A stretch of 16,128 bases of DNA from Chitinophagaceae bacterium. GTDB lineage: Bacteria > Bacteroidota > Bacteroidia > Chitinophagales > Chitinophagaceae. The DNA is taken from contig VIKJ01000034.1 of assembly GCA_008080615.1 (NCBI GenBank), forward strand, positions 1 to 16,128, in the 5' to 3' direction. This document shows positions 15,236 to 16,128 of this stretch, piece by piece. A program made the translations under genes and the position numbers. Within the stretch, counting starts at the first letter, position 1; every line of letters starts with the position of its first letter. Below the pieces are notes generated by a model, which worked only from the letters and a program-made list of their open reading frames with translations, did not search any database and was not told the DNA's origin.

Positions 15236-16128
15236 TTAATCAGTGATCCAGCTTAAATAGTTTTCCTTATTAATAACTGCATATTTTGCTGCAGGATATG
15301 CATTATTGAAGGCTACTGGTATTTTTATTTTGGCTTCCTTCCATTTACATTCTAAAGCTTGTAATTGACCGTTATATAATTCTAAAAAATCAATTTCTTG
15401 GCCATCATAGGTTCTCCAAAAAAAATATTGAGGTTGAAAATTTCTATACTGGTTGTACTTAATTCTTTCACTTAAAATATACTGCTCCCATAATTGACCA
15501 ATATCATTTCGTTGATTGATTGGGCTGAAATTATTGATCAATGCATTTCTAATGCCATTATCAAAAAAATACCATTTCTTACTTTTAGTTACTTCTTTTC
15601 TCAAATTATTACTATAGCCTGATAATGGATAAATGATGAATACTTTAGAAAGCAAGTTTAGATAGCGTTCAACAGTAGCTTTATTAATTTGAAGGTGTTT
15701 GGCTAGTTCTACGGTACTTACCTGACTCCCTACTTGCCATGCAAGCATTTGTAAAAGTTTAAAAAGAATATCAGCTCCTTTAATACTTTCAAAAGAAAGT
15801 AGATCTTTCAATAAATAACTATTAACCAATTGCTTTAAATAGGTTTCTCTTTCTTGTATATTTTTTAAATGCCAAAGCTCAGGATAGCTGCCATAAATAA
15901 GTCGCTCTTCAAGATATTGGTTTGTAGTTATGAAATCTTCAATAGCAGATAATTCAGTTTGGGCAATCGGGTATAAATAAAACTCAAGATTTCTTCCAAC
16001 CAAGGGCTCTCCAGTTCTATTCACCAAATCAAAACTGCTACTGCCAGTAGCAATTACCGTAATCCCTTTGATGGTATCTATTAATAACTTTAAAATTTTT
16101 CCTATTTCAGGTATCGCTTGAGCTTCAT
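15236..16128 (-). CDS. AAA-type ATPase with C-terminal DUF4143 domain (5'-truncated by window)
   Basis: The frame is open to the right edge and continues upstream of the TTG at 16027, reading EAQAIPEIGKILKLL, then VIATGSSSFDL, then VGRNLEFYLYP. The first is the end of a Walker B motif of the DEAQ type and the second a sensor-like strand, as in the AAA_14 ATPase family. The P-loop lies outside the window. A winged-helix-like part follows (STVELAKHLQINKATVERYLNLL). The DUF4143 C terminus includes KKWYFFDNGIRNAL and a nuclease-like strand pair, GQEIDFLE then LECKW, resembling a PD-(D/E)xK core. Such ATPases are common, often mobile accessory genes of poorly known function. It ends 215 nt before the receptor operon on the same strand. 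The family call is firm. Confidence 0.88.
   Translation of the reverse strand, partial: EAQAIPEIGKILKLLIDTIKGITVIATGSSSFDLVNRTGEPLVGRNLEFYLYPIAQTELSAIEDFITTNQYLEERLIYGSYPELWHLKNIQERETYLKQLVNSYLLKDLLSFESIKGADILFKLLQMLAWQVGSQVSTVELAKHLQINKATVERYLNLLSKVFIIYPLSGYSNNLRKEVTKSKKWYFFDNGIRNALINNFSPINQRNDIGQLWEQYILSERIKYNQYRNFQPQYFFWRTYDGQEIDFLELYNGQLQALECKWKEAKIKIPVAFNNAYPAAKYAVINKENYLSWITD

Overview
The window looks like chromosomal DNA of a Bacteroidota bacterium, most likely of the Chitinophagaceae type (the family-level placement is inference). The grounds are paired type IX secretion genes (porU-porV), a TonB-dependent receptor with an N-terminal carboxypeptidase-regulatory-like domain, a DUF983 protein, AT-rich DNA, and promoter elements of the Bacteroidota TAnnTTTG form. 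No tRNA, rRNA, CRISPR array, insertion sequence or phage gene was seen, and no gene-free stretch exceeds 300 bases (the longest is 15021-15235).

Layout. Positions 3-4218 (+) carry the 3' part of porU followed by porV, two partners of the T9SS surface-attachment complex. A convergent minus-strand block (8676-4308) encodes a large lipoprotein with an Ig-like domain, five InlB-type B-repeats and an ice-binding-like DUF3494 domain, followed 22 nt later by a secreted OmpA-family protein with two OmpA-like modules. This reads as a two-gene surface or adhesion operon ended by an intrinsic terminator at 4217-4247. Its control region (8677-8800) holds a -7 element, a 12-bp-arm inverted repeat and three 14-bp direct repeats spaced 20-21 bp.

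The middle (8858-10617, +) carries housekeeping genes: murF (cell-wall precursor ligase, with an abnormal N terminus) and a DUF983 zinc-ribbon membrane protein with its own -7 box. A second minus-strand operon (15020-10749) contains a TonB-dependent receptor split in two by a frameshift at 14067-14089 and a beta-helix lipoprotein. Upstream of the receptor are three TAACAWT repeats with an exact 11-bp period, the architecture of a PhoB (Pho) box, and a perfect 18-bp palindrome further out. The right edge holds the C-terminal part of an AAA-type ATPase with a DUF4143 domain.

Main points for a second look: the Pho-box-like array, which suggests phosphate-starvation control of the receptor and lipoprotein pair; the tandem repeats in front of the ice-binding/OmpA operon; a shared post-cysteine motif in the two lipoproteins; and the frameshift or N-terminal anomalies in the receptor and murF.
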